This document shows positions 1 through 12,850 of a DNA stretch of 64,000 nt, piece after piece. This DNA comes from Camelus bactrianus (lineage: Eukaryota > Chordata > Mammalia > Artiodactyla > Camelidae): positions 43,540,501-43,604,500 of the forward strand of contig NC_133551.1 in assembly GCF_048773025.1 (NCBI RefSeq). Direction: 5' to 3'. The notes under the pieces are model-generated. The model saw only the letters and a list, made by a program, of their open reading frames with translations, made no database searches and was not told where the DNA came from. The translations under genes were made by a program, and so were the position numbers. How positions within the stretch are numbered: position 1 is the stretch's first letter; each line of letters begins with the position of its first letter.

Positions 1-247
1 ATCACAGTAAGCATTCTTCTTTTCGCTTAAATACAACTGAGTTTTAGACTCCCCAGAAACTGGGAAGATGTTAGCAGCAGTGCCCTGGAGAGATTCCTGA
101 TTTGCTAATTTACTTTCTTGAAAATGGAGTTTTCACCTAAAATTCTATGCGTAATAAAAAAGAAACTGACTGGCAGACCTAGAAAAGGTGGATGAGCTTT
201 GGTGCCCACCTGCAGGTAGCTAGAGATATGTTCATCTGGAGAAAAGG

Positions 248-460
248 GAGCAGGGAACTTTGGAGTCAGACACCCCTGGATTCAAGTCACAGTTAACCTT
301 GCTGACTCCGGGTGACTTAAGTGGTTACATAATCTCTTTAAGTTTCCTGTTTCCTCACCTGTGAACTACTTGGCTGGGTTAGTAATAAAGTACCTAAGAA
401 GACTTGTAGAGTGCCTGGCATCTAGTAGGTGCTCAAGATGGTAGCTGGTATTATTCTCCA
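248..460 (+). repeat. MIR
   Basis: 'ggagtcagacacccctggat', 'gtttcctcacctgtgaac' and 'gagtgcctggcatctagtag' occur in MIR order, nearly full length. Confidence 0.85.
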
Positions 461-1835
461 GGGGAAGTTATTTCCTGGCCAATGTCTTTCATGCTACTCC
501 ATCAAAAATGCCAAAATCCTAGGGTAACCTCTGTTCCAAAAGGTTGATTCTTCCCATGGTTCACATTGGTTCATAGGCACAAGGCACAGAGCACAGGTTG
601 ATCCATAAGTATGAGTAACTAGATACAAGGGTAAACAGGTAGACAGGCAGGTAGGTGCAAAGAAGGGGAGAGAGAGAGGAAAGGAGATAGGGAAGCTGTT
701 CCACAGTTACAGATCAAATACTAATCCTAACTAGCAATCCCATGTGCAGAAATGAACACCACCATGTCCTTCACGCCAAAAATCAGGCCATGAGGTCTAA
801 AAAGAGTGTAATATGGGACAATGGGTCAGAATATCTGAAATCATGACTTCTACAGAAAGTTGCCATAGTTGTGGAAAAGTGTGTGAATGGCTCTATAAAA
901 CCCATCTCCACTGCAAGATGTGTGGGGTCACATCATTAGAATCATCCTAGGGCACTTAGTAAAACACATATTCCTGGGCTCCAGCCCAGACTCGCTGAAT
1001 CAGAATCTGTCTTAGAGGCTCAGAAATCAGGGTTTTAACATAGCTCAGCAGATGATTCTTGGGCATGGCAAGAGCCACTGCTCTAGGGGAAACAGAACTT
1101 AAAGTGTTCTTGCTTAATAGTGCTTTCTGCAGTTCGTGAAGATATGCTAGTGAAAGCTGATGTATGTCCAGCACTTTGACCAACAGAGACTTCCCTTAAC
1201 CACACATGGCACTTCTCCATGTGCTGTTCAGTAACCTTCACTCTGGGTATTCTAATGTTCTTGAGGAATCATCTGATCCACCAGAGACAAACTGAATTCA
1301 GTTTGAGGCATGTTTTGCCACACTCTAATTCTCTAAAAATCTGTAATTATCTACATATGGCAGCTTGACTAAACAGAACAATGAACAATCCAGAACACTG
1401 CTCTCCTCACCTGGGGAGCAAGGCTTGTCTTTCTTTCTCTATCATCTCTGGGCTCTTTCAGCACCTCCACCAGAGGGCAGTCAGGGGAAAGTTTTACTTC
1501 TGTCAGAAAGCCTCTCCTTAGAAGCTCTTCTAATCCTTGGATCAAAAGGTGGTTTCTTGGTTCTTCTTAAAACCAAGAACAAACTCAAATAACAGGTGCA
1601 TTAAGTCACACTTTTAGAGATCTACATAGCTGAATACTGATGCTACAGAATATAAGTTTTAATTAAAAGGATTTTGCATGTAACTTCTGTCATTCTCTCT
1701 CCATCCTGACCCTCTCACTTCACTATCAGGTCCATGAATTCATTTCCACCCCACCCCCATCCAGTGGCTCACTGTCTGGGAGGAAAGGCAGTACAGAGCA
1801 GCAAGTGTTGTTCTGACACTGTGGGGAAGCCAGAG
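461..1835. other. No gene or clear repeat seen
   Basis: The stretch is mostly unique-looking. It has a short GAGA-rich patch (665-685) and no recognised exon or repeat. Confidence 0.5.
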
Positions 1836-2060
1836 GAGGCTGCCTGGTGGAGGTTACATTTGAAGTGAGAACTGAAAAATGTACAGGCAGTGAGAAGGCT
1901 TTCTGGGAAAAGAAAATGGCATGGACAAAGACACAGCAGCATAAAAGATCTTGATATATTCAGAGCACTAAAAAAGCTCTGCTAAGGCTTTTAGATTTTA
2001 TTGTGGAGATGTTAGAGAGCTACAGAAGATATTTTGGCAGGTAAGTGACATAGAGATTTG
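1836..2060 (-). repeat. L2 fragment, antisense
   Basis: 'ggttacatttgaagtgagaa' and 'ggagatgttagagagctaca' resemble the L2 3' half in reverse. Confidence 0.45.
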
Positions 2061-2143
2061 TGAGTTAGAAATATATATACTTACATATGTGTTTGAGGAA
2101 AATCATATGATGATGGAATTCACAGAATAACTGCCTAGGTACA

Positions 2144-2144
<1 letters not shown>

Positions 2145-2175
<31 letters not shown>
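2145..2175. repeat. (GT)n microsatellite
   Basis: About 15 GT units, followed by gcgcac. Confidence 0.95.
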
Positions 2176-2178
<3 letters not shown>

Positions 2179-2202
2179 ACAGTGTGTGAAATCAACAATA
2201 TA

Positions 2203-2799
2203 TTGCATCTTTGAACTCCCATACACAGTTCTTTCTATAAGCAGCTGGTCCCTGGAATTGAGTTGCTCAATATTCTTGATCTCTGGAACATTCATCTTTT
2301 ACACTGATGGTTTTTGGTGTTGCTGAGCCCTACAAGCTGACAGAACTGACTCCAGGGTCAGTACAAAGTTGGGGATGCTAGGGCCAGCACTCAATGACGT
2401 TTAATTAACCTCACTGATAAGAATAGTTAATATGAGCAATATTTAAAAACTGCACTAGGACTTAGAATTTCTCTGAGCCTAAACAGAATATAAAGTGTGA
2501 AGCTAGACAGACAGTCAAGGAAGTGCTTCCAGCTGCTGTAACCATCCCGGATTAAGGTCAGAGTTCAGAACAGTCATTTCAGTGGAAAGGAAATCAAATC
2601 AAACCAACCCTAGAGGTTTTAAAATAGGATGGCATAAGCACTTTTAAGACGAGATTAATAACAAAAGGGAGAGGGGAAAGGGTGTCTTTGGGGAAATGAG
2701 AGGAATAAAAACAAGGGTATATACTGACTTCTTGATTCTTACTAAGAATCTATCCTAAGAAATATTTCCAACTCAGTTGGAGAAATATTTTCTGATCCC

Positions 2800-2800
<1 letters not shown>
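2203..2800. other. No gene or clear repeat seen
   Basis: AT-rich unique-looking sequence between two microsatellites. Confidence 0.45.

Positions 2801-2802
<2 letters not shown>

Positions 2803-2874
<72 letters not shown>
2803..2874. repeat. (AT)n microsatellite
   Basis: About 33 AT units with a short imperfect end; likely length-variable. Confidence 0.95.
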
Positions 2875-2979
2875 GTATTAATATTAACAACTAAACATTA
2901 CAATTGTTTAGCACTTTTGAGTATGCTTTTGCATGAGGCAGCTTTCCAGTAGCCTGGAAGCTGCTATTGCAGTGGAGGC

Positions 2980-3390
2980 TGTGGCAAGTCTCCTCCATCC
3001 TCCTTCAGGGTGGGACTGAAGGACTCAGTCCCCTAGATAGTCCTCAGTTGACTGAAGAGAGCTGTCTCTCCCAAGGTCATGCCCCCTTCTTGGGGCACCT
3101 CATATCCAGTGACTGGTTGACATAGGGTATAAAGACCTGGTACCCTTACTCTGACTCAGAACACTTCTGAAGAGCTATCTCAGCTTCAGGGCGCTGCAAG
3201 GGGTTGGCCGAGGTCTTCACAGAGACTGGACTGCAGCCTCACTTTCCTCCCGCCTGACCCTGCTTCTTCCCCTCTCATCCCCTCTTCTTCCCTCCCAGTG
3301 CTGATCCTAAGAGTACCCCCTAATAAACCTCCTGCATGCTGGTCCATATCCCAGAGTCTGCTTCCTGGGGAATCCAACCTGTGACAGTTA
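2980..3390 (+). mobile_element. Possible ancient LTR
   Basis: The end 'gcttcctggggaatccaacc' with 'tgtgacag', preceded by AATAAA at about 3321, is like the R-U5 end of old ERVL-type LTRs. The upstream part is not recognised. Confidence 0.35.
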
Positions 3391-3905
3391 TTACCCCAAT
3401 TTTGAAGAGGGGCAAACATGAATGTCTGAACATCTTAGACGTGAACTGACTGCCTGAATTCACCACCTGAAGAAATGGGCAATGACCAGCACTCAGAGCC
3501 CGCAGATGTTACTCAGTGATGCCAGTGCGCCTGCAGGGTAGGGGATGGAAAGATGAGTAAGGACCCGACCCTTCTGAGCTCAGGAAGCAGTGAGCTACAC
3601 AAACACAAACACAGCCATAAGCTGTATGGCCACTAACAGAGGCTCCTGTGTCAGGCATGAGAATGGAAATGAGAGAGTGCTGTCAGCAGGATGTGCGATT
3701 TGTATGGGGAGGGCCCTGAAGACATTCCAGGGAGGCTGCAAGGAACACAGGCACTTTTCTACTTTTACTTGCCCTACCTCTACCACTGAGAAAGCAGATC
3801 AGCGGGAGAGCATATCCATAAGTGGGCCAACACTGACAGATGGACTGTAGGATGGACTGACTGCCCCAGTTCTGCTCACCCAGGAACCTCTATACCATAG
3901 AGCAG
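3391..3905. other. No gene or clear repeat seen
   Basis: An 86-codon open frame at 3590-3850 has no recognisable domain, and an equally open frame lies on the other strand. I see nothing else. Confidence 0.45.
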
Positions 3906-4115
3906 GGTCGAAAGAGTCAACTGGCTTTGGAGTCAGGCCTCTGTTCCCTTTGTTCAATCCCAGTTCCCTCTGGTACTCACTACCTGGTAAGTGAGCTTTG
4001 ATTTTGACATCTGTAAAATAGACCACCCCACTAGCAGGATTGTTAAGGGAACTACCTGTAAAACACTCATTATGCAGTTTGGCATATGGCAGGCCAGGGG
4101 TGAAAAATCGATGGT
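3906..4115 (+). repeat. MIR
   Basis: 'ctttggagtcaggcctctgt', 'tttgacatctgtaaaatag' and 'ggattgttaagggaac' are in MIR order. Confidence 0.75.
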
Positions 4116-4309
4116 GGCCAGGCAGTGTTTTGTAAATTCCCAGGTTTCAATGCCTTAAAGTTAAAGAGGATACTCTCTGGTTCTCCACATACCCTACCAC
4201 TCCTTACGACTTATTCTTGGCTGCTACACACACTTGATGTTACCTGACTGGCCCCTGAAGGCATGTGAGTTTGTCTCTGTGTAATCACTGTCACCACCAC
4301 CACTACCAC

Positions 4310-4336
4310 AACATACATACATACATACATACATAC
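4310..4336. repeat. (CATA)n microsatellite
   Basis: About six tetramer units. Confidence 0.9.
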
Positions 4337-4364
4337 AATCTATACATATGCACACACACAGTAT

Positions 4365-4560
4365 ATATTTACATACTAAATGCAAGTTCTATTCTAAGCA
4401 CTTTATAATTATTAACCCACTTCTCAGAAGAGGAAATCGAGGTGCAGACATTAATAATTTGCTCCTAAGGTTGTGCAGCCAGTGAAAGAGGTGGGATTCA
4501 AACCATGGCAGCCTGGCTTCAGAGTCTGTGCTCCTCTTCACCAGGTCACATCAGCTCCCC
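4365..4560 (-). repeat. MIR
   Basis: 'tctaagcactttataattat', 'gtgcagccagtgaaagaggt' and 'cagcctggcttcagagtctg' are the reverse of MIR, nearly full length. Confidence 0.85.
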
Positions 4561-4745
4561 TGGTTCTCAGGCCTTTGGACTCAGACTGAAACTAAATCAT
4601 CGGCTCTCCTGGGTCTTGCTGACTGCGTATCTTAGGACTTCTCAGCCTCCATAGTTGCATGAGCCAATTCTTTATACATAAATACATACATACATACATT
4701 GGTTCTGTTTCTTTGGAGAACCCTGACTAATTCACTAACACAGGA
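4550..4745 (+). mobile_element. Possible LTR 3' end with ATAC repeat
   Basis: 'tctcagcctccatagttgca', a (ATAC)n tract at 4676-4699 and 'tctttggagaaccctgacta' are a common mammalian repeat tail, probably an LTR end. Family not named. Confidence 0.35.
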
Positions 4746-4939
4746 AGTATTCTCACCTTTCCCATCTTCCAGATGAAGAATTGAAGCTCAGACAGGTTGA
4801 ATGACTTGGATAGTTTCCACCTCACCTCCTCATCCTTCATCTCTGGGATGCCCTGAATCCTGTAGATTATACCTTCATTCATTTGGCAAACACTAATCAA
4901 GCAACTGTTATGGACCAGACATTGTCCCCAAAATAATTT

Positions 4940-5580
4940 TCAAATTTACCCCCTCCGTGTCTATCCTACTCCTTCTGGTTCTACACTATACAGCGTGCCT
5001 TGCACCCATGACTGGCCAAATACTAGCTGACAGTCATGTTCACATGGTCCACGAAAGATGTCCAGAAGGCATCCAGAGGTGCAGAAGTCTTGCCTGGAAA
5101 TCAAGAGCTTGGCACCCCGTTGGATCTCTACTTTTCTAAGCACCTAAGGCCTCAAGATCTCAAACCTCAGTGGACGATCAAACGTTAACACGGCATATTA
5201 CTGTTTCATACATGAGTATGTATTCACTCAAAGGTGAGGGGTAGTTTTATCCTTAATTTTTCTTTTCATAAATTTTTCACATGTTATTGATTTTGCATTG
5301 AAATAGTTTTGCAAAACATTTTAGCTAGAACCCTTATTTAGCATCTTGCAGACCACAACACTTAGTAATAATGATTTTTCGCAAAAAGAGGGACATGGGT
5401 TTTTGTTACTTTGCTTTAAAAAAAATCAATAGAGCATTTGTGCCTGTATTAGAGAGTAAAATAGCTTATGCCTCACAATAAGGGTAAGCTTATTTTTCTA
5501 AAACAATATGAGACTTTGTCAAATATTCCTGTCCCCATCCAAAAAGATTCTAAGTTTCTTAAAGGTTTAAAGATACAGAG
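4940..5580. other. No gene or clear repeat seen
   Basis: A short L2-like tail precedes it (4870-4935). The rest is AT-rich and unrecognised. Confidence 0.4.
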
Positions 5581-5984
5581 GAGGTGAAATGATCAAATAT
5601 GAAATTAAGGACCCTGAGTTTATACCCCAAATCCACTGCCTACCGAGGACTGGGAGACTATTTCTTCCTCTGTAAAGATGGAGCAATGCCCTCCACCCCT
5701 AGGTGTTATGAGGCTTGAGGGAGACTGTGTGTCTGAGCAAAGGGCTGATGCAGACAACAATAGAACCTACACCTTCTAGTATCATAGAAGGATTCACATA
5801 CAGGCACCTTCTATCTTACAGCTCAAGATACATATTAGGACATCATTCACACAGAGGGGACTTAAAATTTTCATCTCAGTAAACATTGACTGAGCTGGGC
5901 ATTGGGGATGGATGGCAATTAAAGGTGAATAAGATTTGTCTCATCTCTGAAAGAGTTAACAGTCTGGCAGAGACAACAGACCAC

Positions 5985-6220
5985 CACCCAGCAGACTCTG
6001 GGGTCAAATGACTTCACTTGATCTCCCAGCTCCTCCACTTTCTACCTGGGGTATTTTCAGAAAGTTATTTCATCTCTTGAAACCTCAGTTTCCTCATCTG
6101 AAAAATGAAGACAACATCAGTACCTACACCTTCTAGTGCTGTAAAAGGATTCAGACAAAGGATTGAGCACGATGCCTACTGAGCACATTAGCAACTACTC
6201 AGTCTTTGTATCAGGATTAT
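5985..6220 (+). repeat. MIR
   Basis: 'cagtttcctcatctgaaaaa' and 'attgagcacgatgcctactg' are in MIR order. A second MIR-like copy, more decayed, lies at about 5585-5800. Confidence 0.8.
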
Positions 6221-6925
6221 TTATGTCATTCTCAGCAGTTGCAAAGACCACAGATTCGAGGGACCTTCATAGTGGGTTGGAGTCTAATGACTGAGACAAG
6301 GATGATCTATGTACGTCCCTTGATGACCCAGAGGGAAAGATGACTCGCCCATGACCCTTTCTTTCCAGGTCTCTTGTCCTTTACTGTGATGGTGACAGTG
6401 AGTGGCTGCTACTCTGACGGGTCTCGGCATCTGACTCATAAAATAGTGAAAAGTCCAAGTAGGGCTGTATGGATCAAACATGCCCGTGCCTCCGTTTGGG
6501 AGGAAATACATGGTGGTTCACATCCATACAGGGGTACAAAAGGCATCTGTGAAATATCCAGGCCACAGTTTATTTCTCTTGCTCGTGGCATTTTGGGCAT
6601 AGTGCCTCCTTCAGATGATAAACAGGAATTTGATGGGGAAAGAAAACTGAAACTTGAATGGGCTAAGATTAGGTTTGGGCACTAGTCCATTTGCCAACTC
6701 ATTTATTCATTCACTTCAGGATTTGCATTCATTTCTGTCTGATTCTAGAGTCCAGATTCTTACTGTGCTCAAGGGACTTCCCATGCTTACTAAATGCAAA
6801 CAGGAAGCAGAAGATAATCTAACAGTTCATTTAAAGTTTGTTTAAATTCAAGGAAAGCTAATCATTTAACACCAGACATCCAAATCTTTATAAGTGTTTC
6901 AAATCATTTCCAAGTGTTTTAATAA
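6221..6925. other. No gene or clear repeat seen
   Basis: The open frame at 6374-6685 (103 codons) has no recognisable domain and no coding context. Otherwise nothing seen. Confidence 0.45.
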
Positions 6926-6929
6926 TTTT

Positions 6930-7175
6930 AATATAAATAATAGGTGCCATTTGTTGAGTACTTACTGGGTGCCAAGCACTTTATATCAATTTATGAGAGT
7001 GCCACTTGACATAGCTGTTATCACATACATTCTCTCAACAGTTCTACAACAATCCTTAAGTGGGAGGCAGTCCCTTCACTTTCTCCCTTCCCCAATTATG
7101 GGCCTTATTTTACAGACAAGGAATCTGAAGTGGGTCAAAGGTGTTGAACAAGGTCACACTATCAGTAAGTACAAG
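6930..7175 (-). repeat. MIR
   Basis: 'gagtacttactgggtgccaa', 'ttattttacagacaaggaat' and 'gaacaaggtcacactatcag' are the reverse of MIR with an internal insertion. Confidence 0.8.
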
Positions 7176-7394
7176 GCCTTCAAAACTCCTTGCCTATCCA
7201 GTTTGTTTACAGCCCCCGTCATGTTCAGACTAAAATCTTGGTGTCCTCTTCATCTACTCAACTCCAGTTCTTCCCATCATACATTAGCTGCCTCTCTAAA
7301 AATCAGCCTCCAGTGGTAAGCCTGCATCTAACAATTCCTACCCAAGAGACAGTCTCACCTAGTCCACAGGAAGCTGTATCCAAGGTAAACTTCA

Positions 7395-10195
7395 TCTGGT
7401 GACTTCAACAATTACATGCCAACAAATGGGACAACCTAGAGGAAATGGATACATTTCTAGAAACATGCAATCTTCCAAGACTGAATCATGAAGAAATAAA
7501 AAGTCTGAAGAGACCAATTACTAATAAGGGGATTGAAACAGTAATGAAAAGGCTCCCAAAAAACAAAAGCCCAGGAGCTCTTAGCTTCACTGGCAAATTC
7601 GACATAACGTTCAAGGAAGATTTAATACCAATCCTTCTTAAATTCTTCCGAAAAGTTGAAGAGAGAGGACACTTTCTAAGTACATTTACAAAGTCAGTAT
7701 TACTCAGATACCAAAACCAGACAAGGATTCCAACACCATTCATACAAAAAAATCTACAAGCCAATATACTTGATGAACATAGATGCCAAATACCTCAACA
7801 AAATATTAGCAAAGTGAATCCAAGAATACATTAAAAGGATCATACACCATGACCAATTGAGATTTATTCCAGAGATGTAATGATAGTTCAACATCTGCAA
7901 GTCAATACATGTGATACATCACATTTACAAAATGAAGGATAAAAATCATCTGATCATCCCAACAGATGAAGAAAAAGCATCTGACAAATTTAACATCCAT
8001 TTATGATAAAAACTTTCAACAAAGTGGGTACAGAGGGAACATACCTCAACAAAATGAAGACTGCATATGATAAACTCACAGCTAACATCATACTCAATGG
8101 TGAAAAGGTGAAAACTTTTCCTCTAAGATCAGGAACAAGATAAGGATGCTTACTCTCATCACTTTTATTCAGCTTAGTATTGGAATCCTAGCCAGAGCAA
8201 TTAGGCAAGGAAAAGAAATAAAAGGCATCCAAATTAAAAAAGCAAGAAGTAAAATGGTCACTATTTGCAGATAACAAATATAGATAGATATAGTAAACCC
8301 TGCAAATTCCACCAAAAAACTGTTAGAATAAATGAATTCAGTAAAGTTGCAGGATACAAAATCAATTTATAGAATTCTGTAGTGTTTCTACACACTAATA
8401 ATGAAATATCAAAAAGAAACTAAGAAAACAATCCCACTTACAATTGTATCAAAAAAAACCTAGGAATAAATTTAATTAAGGAGATGAAAAATCTGTATAC
8501 TGAAAACTGAAAAACACTTGAAAGAAACTAAAGAAGATACAAAAAAAAAAAAAAAGGAAAGATATCTGTGCTCACGAATTGGAAGAATTAATATTGTTAA
8601 AATGTCCACACTACCACAAGCAATCTACAGATTCAATGCAATCCCTATCAAAATGTCAGTGGCATATTTCACAGAAGTAGAAAAAAGAATGCTAAAACTT
8701 GTATGACACACAAAAGGCCCTGAATAGCCAAAACAATCCTGAGAAAGAGGAACAAAGCTGAAGTATCAGACTCTCTGATTTCAAACTATATGGTATTGGC
8801 ACAAAAATAGACACATAGATCAGTGGAACAGAAACAAAGCCTAGATATAAACCTATACTTTCATGGACAATTAATGTGCAACGTAGAAGCAATGGAGAAA
8901 GGTGTTGGGAAAACTGTACAGCCAAATGCAAAAAAAAAAAAAAAAAAAAAAAGAAGAAGAAAAGAAAAGAAGAAAGAAAGAAGACCACTATCTTACACCA
9001 TACACAAAAATTAACTCAAAATGGAGTAAAGACTTGACTGCAAGACCTGAAACAATGAAATTCCTAGAAGAAAACATAGGCAGTAAGCTCCTTGACATCA
9101 GTCTTAGTGATGTTTTTGTGTACCTGACTCCAAAGGCATGGGAAACAAAAGCAAAAGTAAGCAAATGGGACTACAACAACCTAAAAAGCTTCTGCACATC
9201 AAAGGAAATTATCATTGAAATGAAAAGTCAACCTACTGAATGGGAGAAGATATTTGCAAATCATATATCTGATAAGGGCTTAATATCCAAAATATATAAA
9301 GAATTCATCCAACTCAACAACAGCAAACCTCAAACAACCCAATTAAAAAATGGGAAGAAAATCTGATTAGACATTTTTCCAAACAAGATATACAGATGGT
9401 CAACAGGCACGTGAAAAGATGTTCAGCATCATCAGGGAAATACAAATCAAAAATACAATATTACCTTATGCCTGTTAGAATGGCTACCATAAAAAAGATA
9501 GGAAATATAAGTGTTGTTTAAGAAATGGAGAAAAGAAAACCCTTGTAGACTGTTTGTAGATGGTAAATGGGTGAAGCCACTATGAAAAGCAGTATGTAGA
9601 TTCTTCAAAAAATCAAGAGTAGAACTACCATATGACCCAGCTATTCTACTTCTGGGTATCTATTTGAAGAATACCAAAACATCAATTCATAAAGATATAT
9701 GCATCCCTATGTTCACTGCAGCATTATCTACAACAGCCAAGATAAAGAAGCAATCTAACTGTCTATCAATGGATGAATGGATAAAGAAGATGTATATATA
9801 TACATATATATATAATGGAATACTACTCAGCCATAAAAAAGAATAAAAATCTGCCATTTGTGATAACATGATTGGACTTTGATGGTATTTTGCTAAATGA
9901 AATAAGTCAGATGGAGAAAGACACATACCATATGACTTCACTCATATGTGGAATCTAAAAATAAAAACAAACAATTAACAAACAAAATACAATAAAAACA
10001 AACTCATAGATGCAGAGAACAGATTAGTGTTTACCAGAGGGGAAGGGTCTGGGGGATGGATGAAGGGTGTAAGTACACAGTGATGGACACTAACTAGACC
10101 CGTGGTGGTGATCACTCAGATGTTGTTTAACAATGCTGTACACTTGAAACTTACATCATCATGATCATCATCATCATAAATAAAAAAGATGTGTA
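7395..10195 (+). mobile_element. 5'-truncated LINE-1 (ORF2 part and 3' UTR)
   Basis: Translated pieces match L1 ORF2: ITNKGIE..MKRLPKNKSPG near 7520-7590 before the reverse-transcriptase core, then the thumb and C-terminal segments ([24 protein letters not shown] at 8578-8660). A further C-terminal stretch ([17 protein letters not shown], 9050-9105) runs to about 9365. The frame is interrupted by stops and frameshifts, with internal A runs at 8541 and 8932. From about 9365 the 3' end follows (atgcatccctatgttcactg; a 'ggaatactactcagccataa' block; 'catatgtggaatctaaaaat'), ending in ATC repeats and AATAAA at about 10165-10190. It resembles L1MA-type copies and is about 2.8 kb of a 6 kb element. 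Confidence 0.9.
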
Positions 10196-10284
10196 ACCCA
10201 GGAAAAAAATCTGTTACAAAGCTGAAATTAAGAAGTCTGTCCACTCCTCAGGGAATGGATAGTGACAGGCATGTTTACATACAT

Positions 10285-10770
10285 GACAAGAAATACTGTT
10301 TGAGTACTTACTGTGTGCCAGGCACCACTGGAATGGCTGAGAAGATAAGGAAACAAGATAATTCCCTGCCCTGTTGGAACTTACATTCAAGTGAGGGGAG
10401 AACAAATAAGTAAAAAAAAAAAAAAAATCCAGTTTAAGATAGCAGTAAGTAGTATATGGAAAGCAATGCAGGATAAGGGGGATAGACAGGAGTGGGGGAG
10501 AGCTCTTCTGGACTGGGGGTTAGAAGGCTCTCTGAGGAGAGGTCATTTAAGCAGAGACCTGAAACAGGTGAAGGGGGAGGCCACCCGAGTGCCTGAGATA
10601 TAAGCAAAGCAGGAAGATGCTGAGGCAGGAGCCAGCCAGGCATCCTGGAACAAGACCAGAGGTCCAGGAAGGCTGGAGTGGGGTGATGTGAGAGTGGGTC
10701 TGAGGGGCAGGCTGAGACCAGATAATACTTGTTACAGTCCACAGTTAGGAATTTGGGTCTCATTTATTCC
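10285..10770 (-). repeat. L2 fragment, antisense
   Basis: 'gagtacttactgtgtgccag', 'aattccctgccctgttggaa', 'ggctctctgaggagaggtca' and 'gctgaggcaggagccagcca' follow the reversed L2 order over almost 500 bp. An A run lies at 10411-10427. Confidence 0.8.
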
Positions 10771-11500
10771 ACCAACAATCCTGTGCAGTAGGTGGTATTC
10801 ACAGAGGAAAAACTTGAGGTCTAAAATGATTGTATAACTTTCTCTGCCCTTATGAGATCTTACCAGTTAGTGGTGGAAGTTTCATATTCTATATTCTTGC
10901 CAACAGATGAAAGCACAAATCACTTAAGAGGAAAATGAAAATAATGGGAAAGGGACTCCCATGGAAGAGCCTATACTTTTTTCTTTTCTTCCAGAAACTA
11001 CTCTTAAACAGCGTTAAATGAATAGAAATCTGAGTGAGGACACAGGAAAATAAATGCAGTGTTCAGTCCTTGCTGGTCATCGCAATTCTAAGGCATCTCC
11101 TGAAAACTGGAAATACTGTCCCAATAACTGCTATTGCCTCCATTCCAGTGACCATTATTTACATCATACACATCCTTCTATGTCCAGCCACAATAGCAAT
11201 GTCAAGAGAGCTTGGAGAAACAAGGAATCTTGTTGCCTAGCAAAGCCAGGGTGGCAAATACATCAATTCTAGCTTAGTCTAGCTGTTCCCTGTAATAATT
11301 CCGCACTTAGCACATTCACCAAAGAGGCAAAAACCACACAGAATTTCGTAGAAGATATTAATTACATCCCTGACACTAAAATAGAAAGGACTTAGAAATA
11401 TTTAAAACACTTAGGTAATACCTTCAATCAGCCTTCTCCAGAAATTCACTAGGGTTGACCCCCTTGAGTTACTGGGCAAAGGGAGGAACTACAAAGGCAA
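10771..11500. other. Mostly unique sequence
   Basis: A MIR-like antisense piece may lie at 10770-10870. The remainder shows no gene or clear repeat. Confidence 0.4.
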
Positions 11501-11504
11501 TGTA

Positions 11505-11660
11505 GTACTGAGGTTAGGAGTATGAGTCTGGAGTCAGATTGCTTGGGTTCAGAGTGTGATTGTAAGGGTTTAATAAGATAATTCATGTTAAGTGTTTAGT
11601 ACAATGCCCAGCACACAGTAATAACTCTAAAAACCAATCTGTTATTATTCTTACCTTTTT
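11505..11660 (+). repeat. MIR, internally deleted
   Basis: 'gagtctggagtcagattgct' joins directly to 'gtttaataagataattcatg' and 'caatgcccagcacacagtaa', so the middle is missing. Confidence 0.8.
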
Positions 11661-11799
11661 TTAAGGAAATAAATATGCCCCAGATCCTGCCTCAAGAAAG
11701 GTGAAGTGAAAAATGAATAACATCACCAAGAGGAATACTGCTAAACAGAGATGCCAAGAACAAACTGCAAGGTTATAGGGGACCTAAGGCTACACATCT

Positions 11800-11905
11800 A
11801 AAACACATTTATTGAGCACCTACTCTGGGCCAGATGCTAGTGGCTGGGAAAACAAATAAGGTTGACAATACGATCCCTGTCCTGGAGGAATCGACTGTAA
11901 CTTTC
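11800..11905 (-). repeat. L2 3' end, antisense
   Basis: 'acatttattgagcacctact', 'ctgggccagatgctagtggc' and 'gatccctgtcctggaggaat'. Confidence 0.75.
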
Positions 11906-12334
11906 CTTTCACCCACGAGTGGTTCTGAATTAAGTATTTCGTAAGCCACCCATGCCTAGAGTTGCACAAAATACTAATGGATTTCCTGGTTTAAAACATG
12001 TCTCTTGGGATAGAAGAACACACAACCCATATAGGGAGACAAGACTCCACCAGAAGAAACAGTAAGAAAACAAGCTTATGAGAAGGCGTGGGGCCAGGGT
12101 ATAAATGCTAGAGGCGACAAGAGAGGATAATGGGGGCCAGAGAGGTCCAGTAGGGCTTCATTAACCAGGGACAGAGAGTGAAGTGTCCTCATCAGCACAG
12201 TGACTAGATCTCCATCCAGAGCAGGCAGTCCTCTGAGCTGGTAAAATGATGCTGCTGTTAAAGAAATTGAAAAATGACTCAGAGATACATAAACAGAACT
12301 TGCATGAAATGAAATCAGTTTCATATAAGACAGC
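11906..12334. other. No gene or clear repeat seen
   Basis: Unique-looking. The 97-codon frame on the - strand (12076-12369) shows no known domain. Confidence 0.4.
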
Positions 12335-12430
12335 AGGATGTGGTAGAAAAAGCATGGACTTAGAGCCACAAGGCCTCGGTGATTACTGTCTGTGAAATCC
12401 TGGATAAATTACTTACTCTTTCTGAAATAA
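12335..12430 (+). repeat. MIR fragment
   Basis: 'aagcatggacttagagccac' and 'gaaatcctggataaattact' match the 5' half of MIR. Confidence 0.75.
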
Positions 12431-12734
12431 ATAAATGATTGTGAATAAGTGGGAAAAAAAACCCCAGAAATTGTTACCATGCCCTATTTAAATCAGGTAC
12501 AACTTTGTGAACAAGAAACTACTCTGTGATCTTAGAAAGAGAAAATGCCTATGAAATGAAAAAGAGGTTATTTTTAATTCATTTCATCCAGGGGAGTAAA
12601 ATAGAATAGGCTACTCTGTTGGGGAAAACTTATTTGTAGACCTCCATCTAACTCATAGCTATCTCAACTGAATACCTGCAGAAGGAACTATGGATTTCAC
12701 ACAACTACATGTGTGATATTCAGAAATGCAATTA

Positions 12735-12850
12735 AAAAATCAACTGTCCATCACCTACTATGTGTCAGACACTGAGACAGACCAATAGGGTATAGAGACG
12801 AAAAAGACACCATCCCTGCACCCCTACAGAGTTCACAGGCAGTTAACCAT
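12735..12850 (-). repeat. L2 3' end, antisense
   Basis: 'atcacctactatgtgtcaga' and 'caccatccctgcacccctac'. Confidence 0.65.

Noticed and set aside
6894-7319. 141-codon open frame on the + strand
   Set aside because: It spans an antisense MIR; a chance frame.
7445-9366. Open frames of 129 and 154 codons on the + strand as possible host genes
   Set aside because: They are pieces of L1 ORF2.
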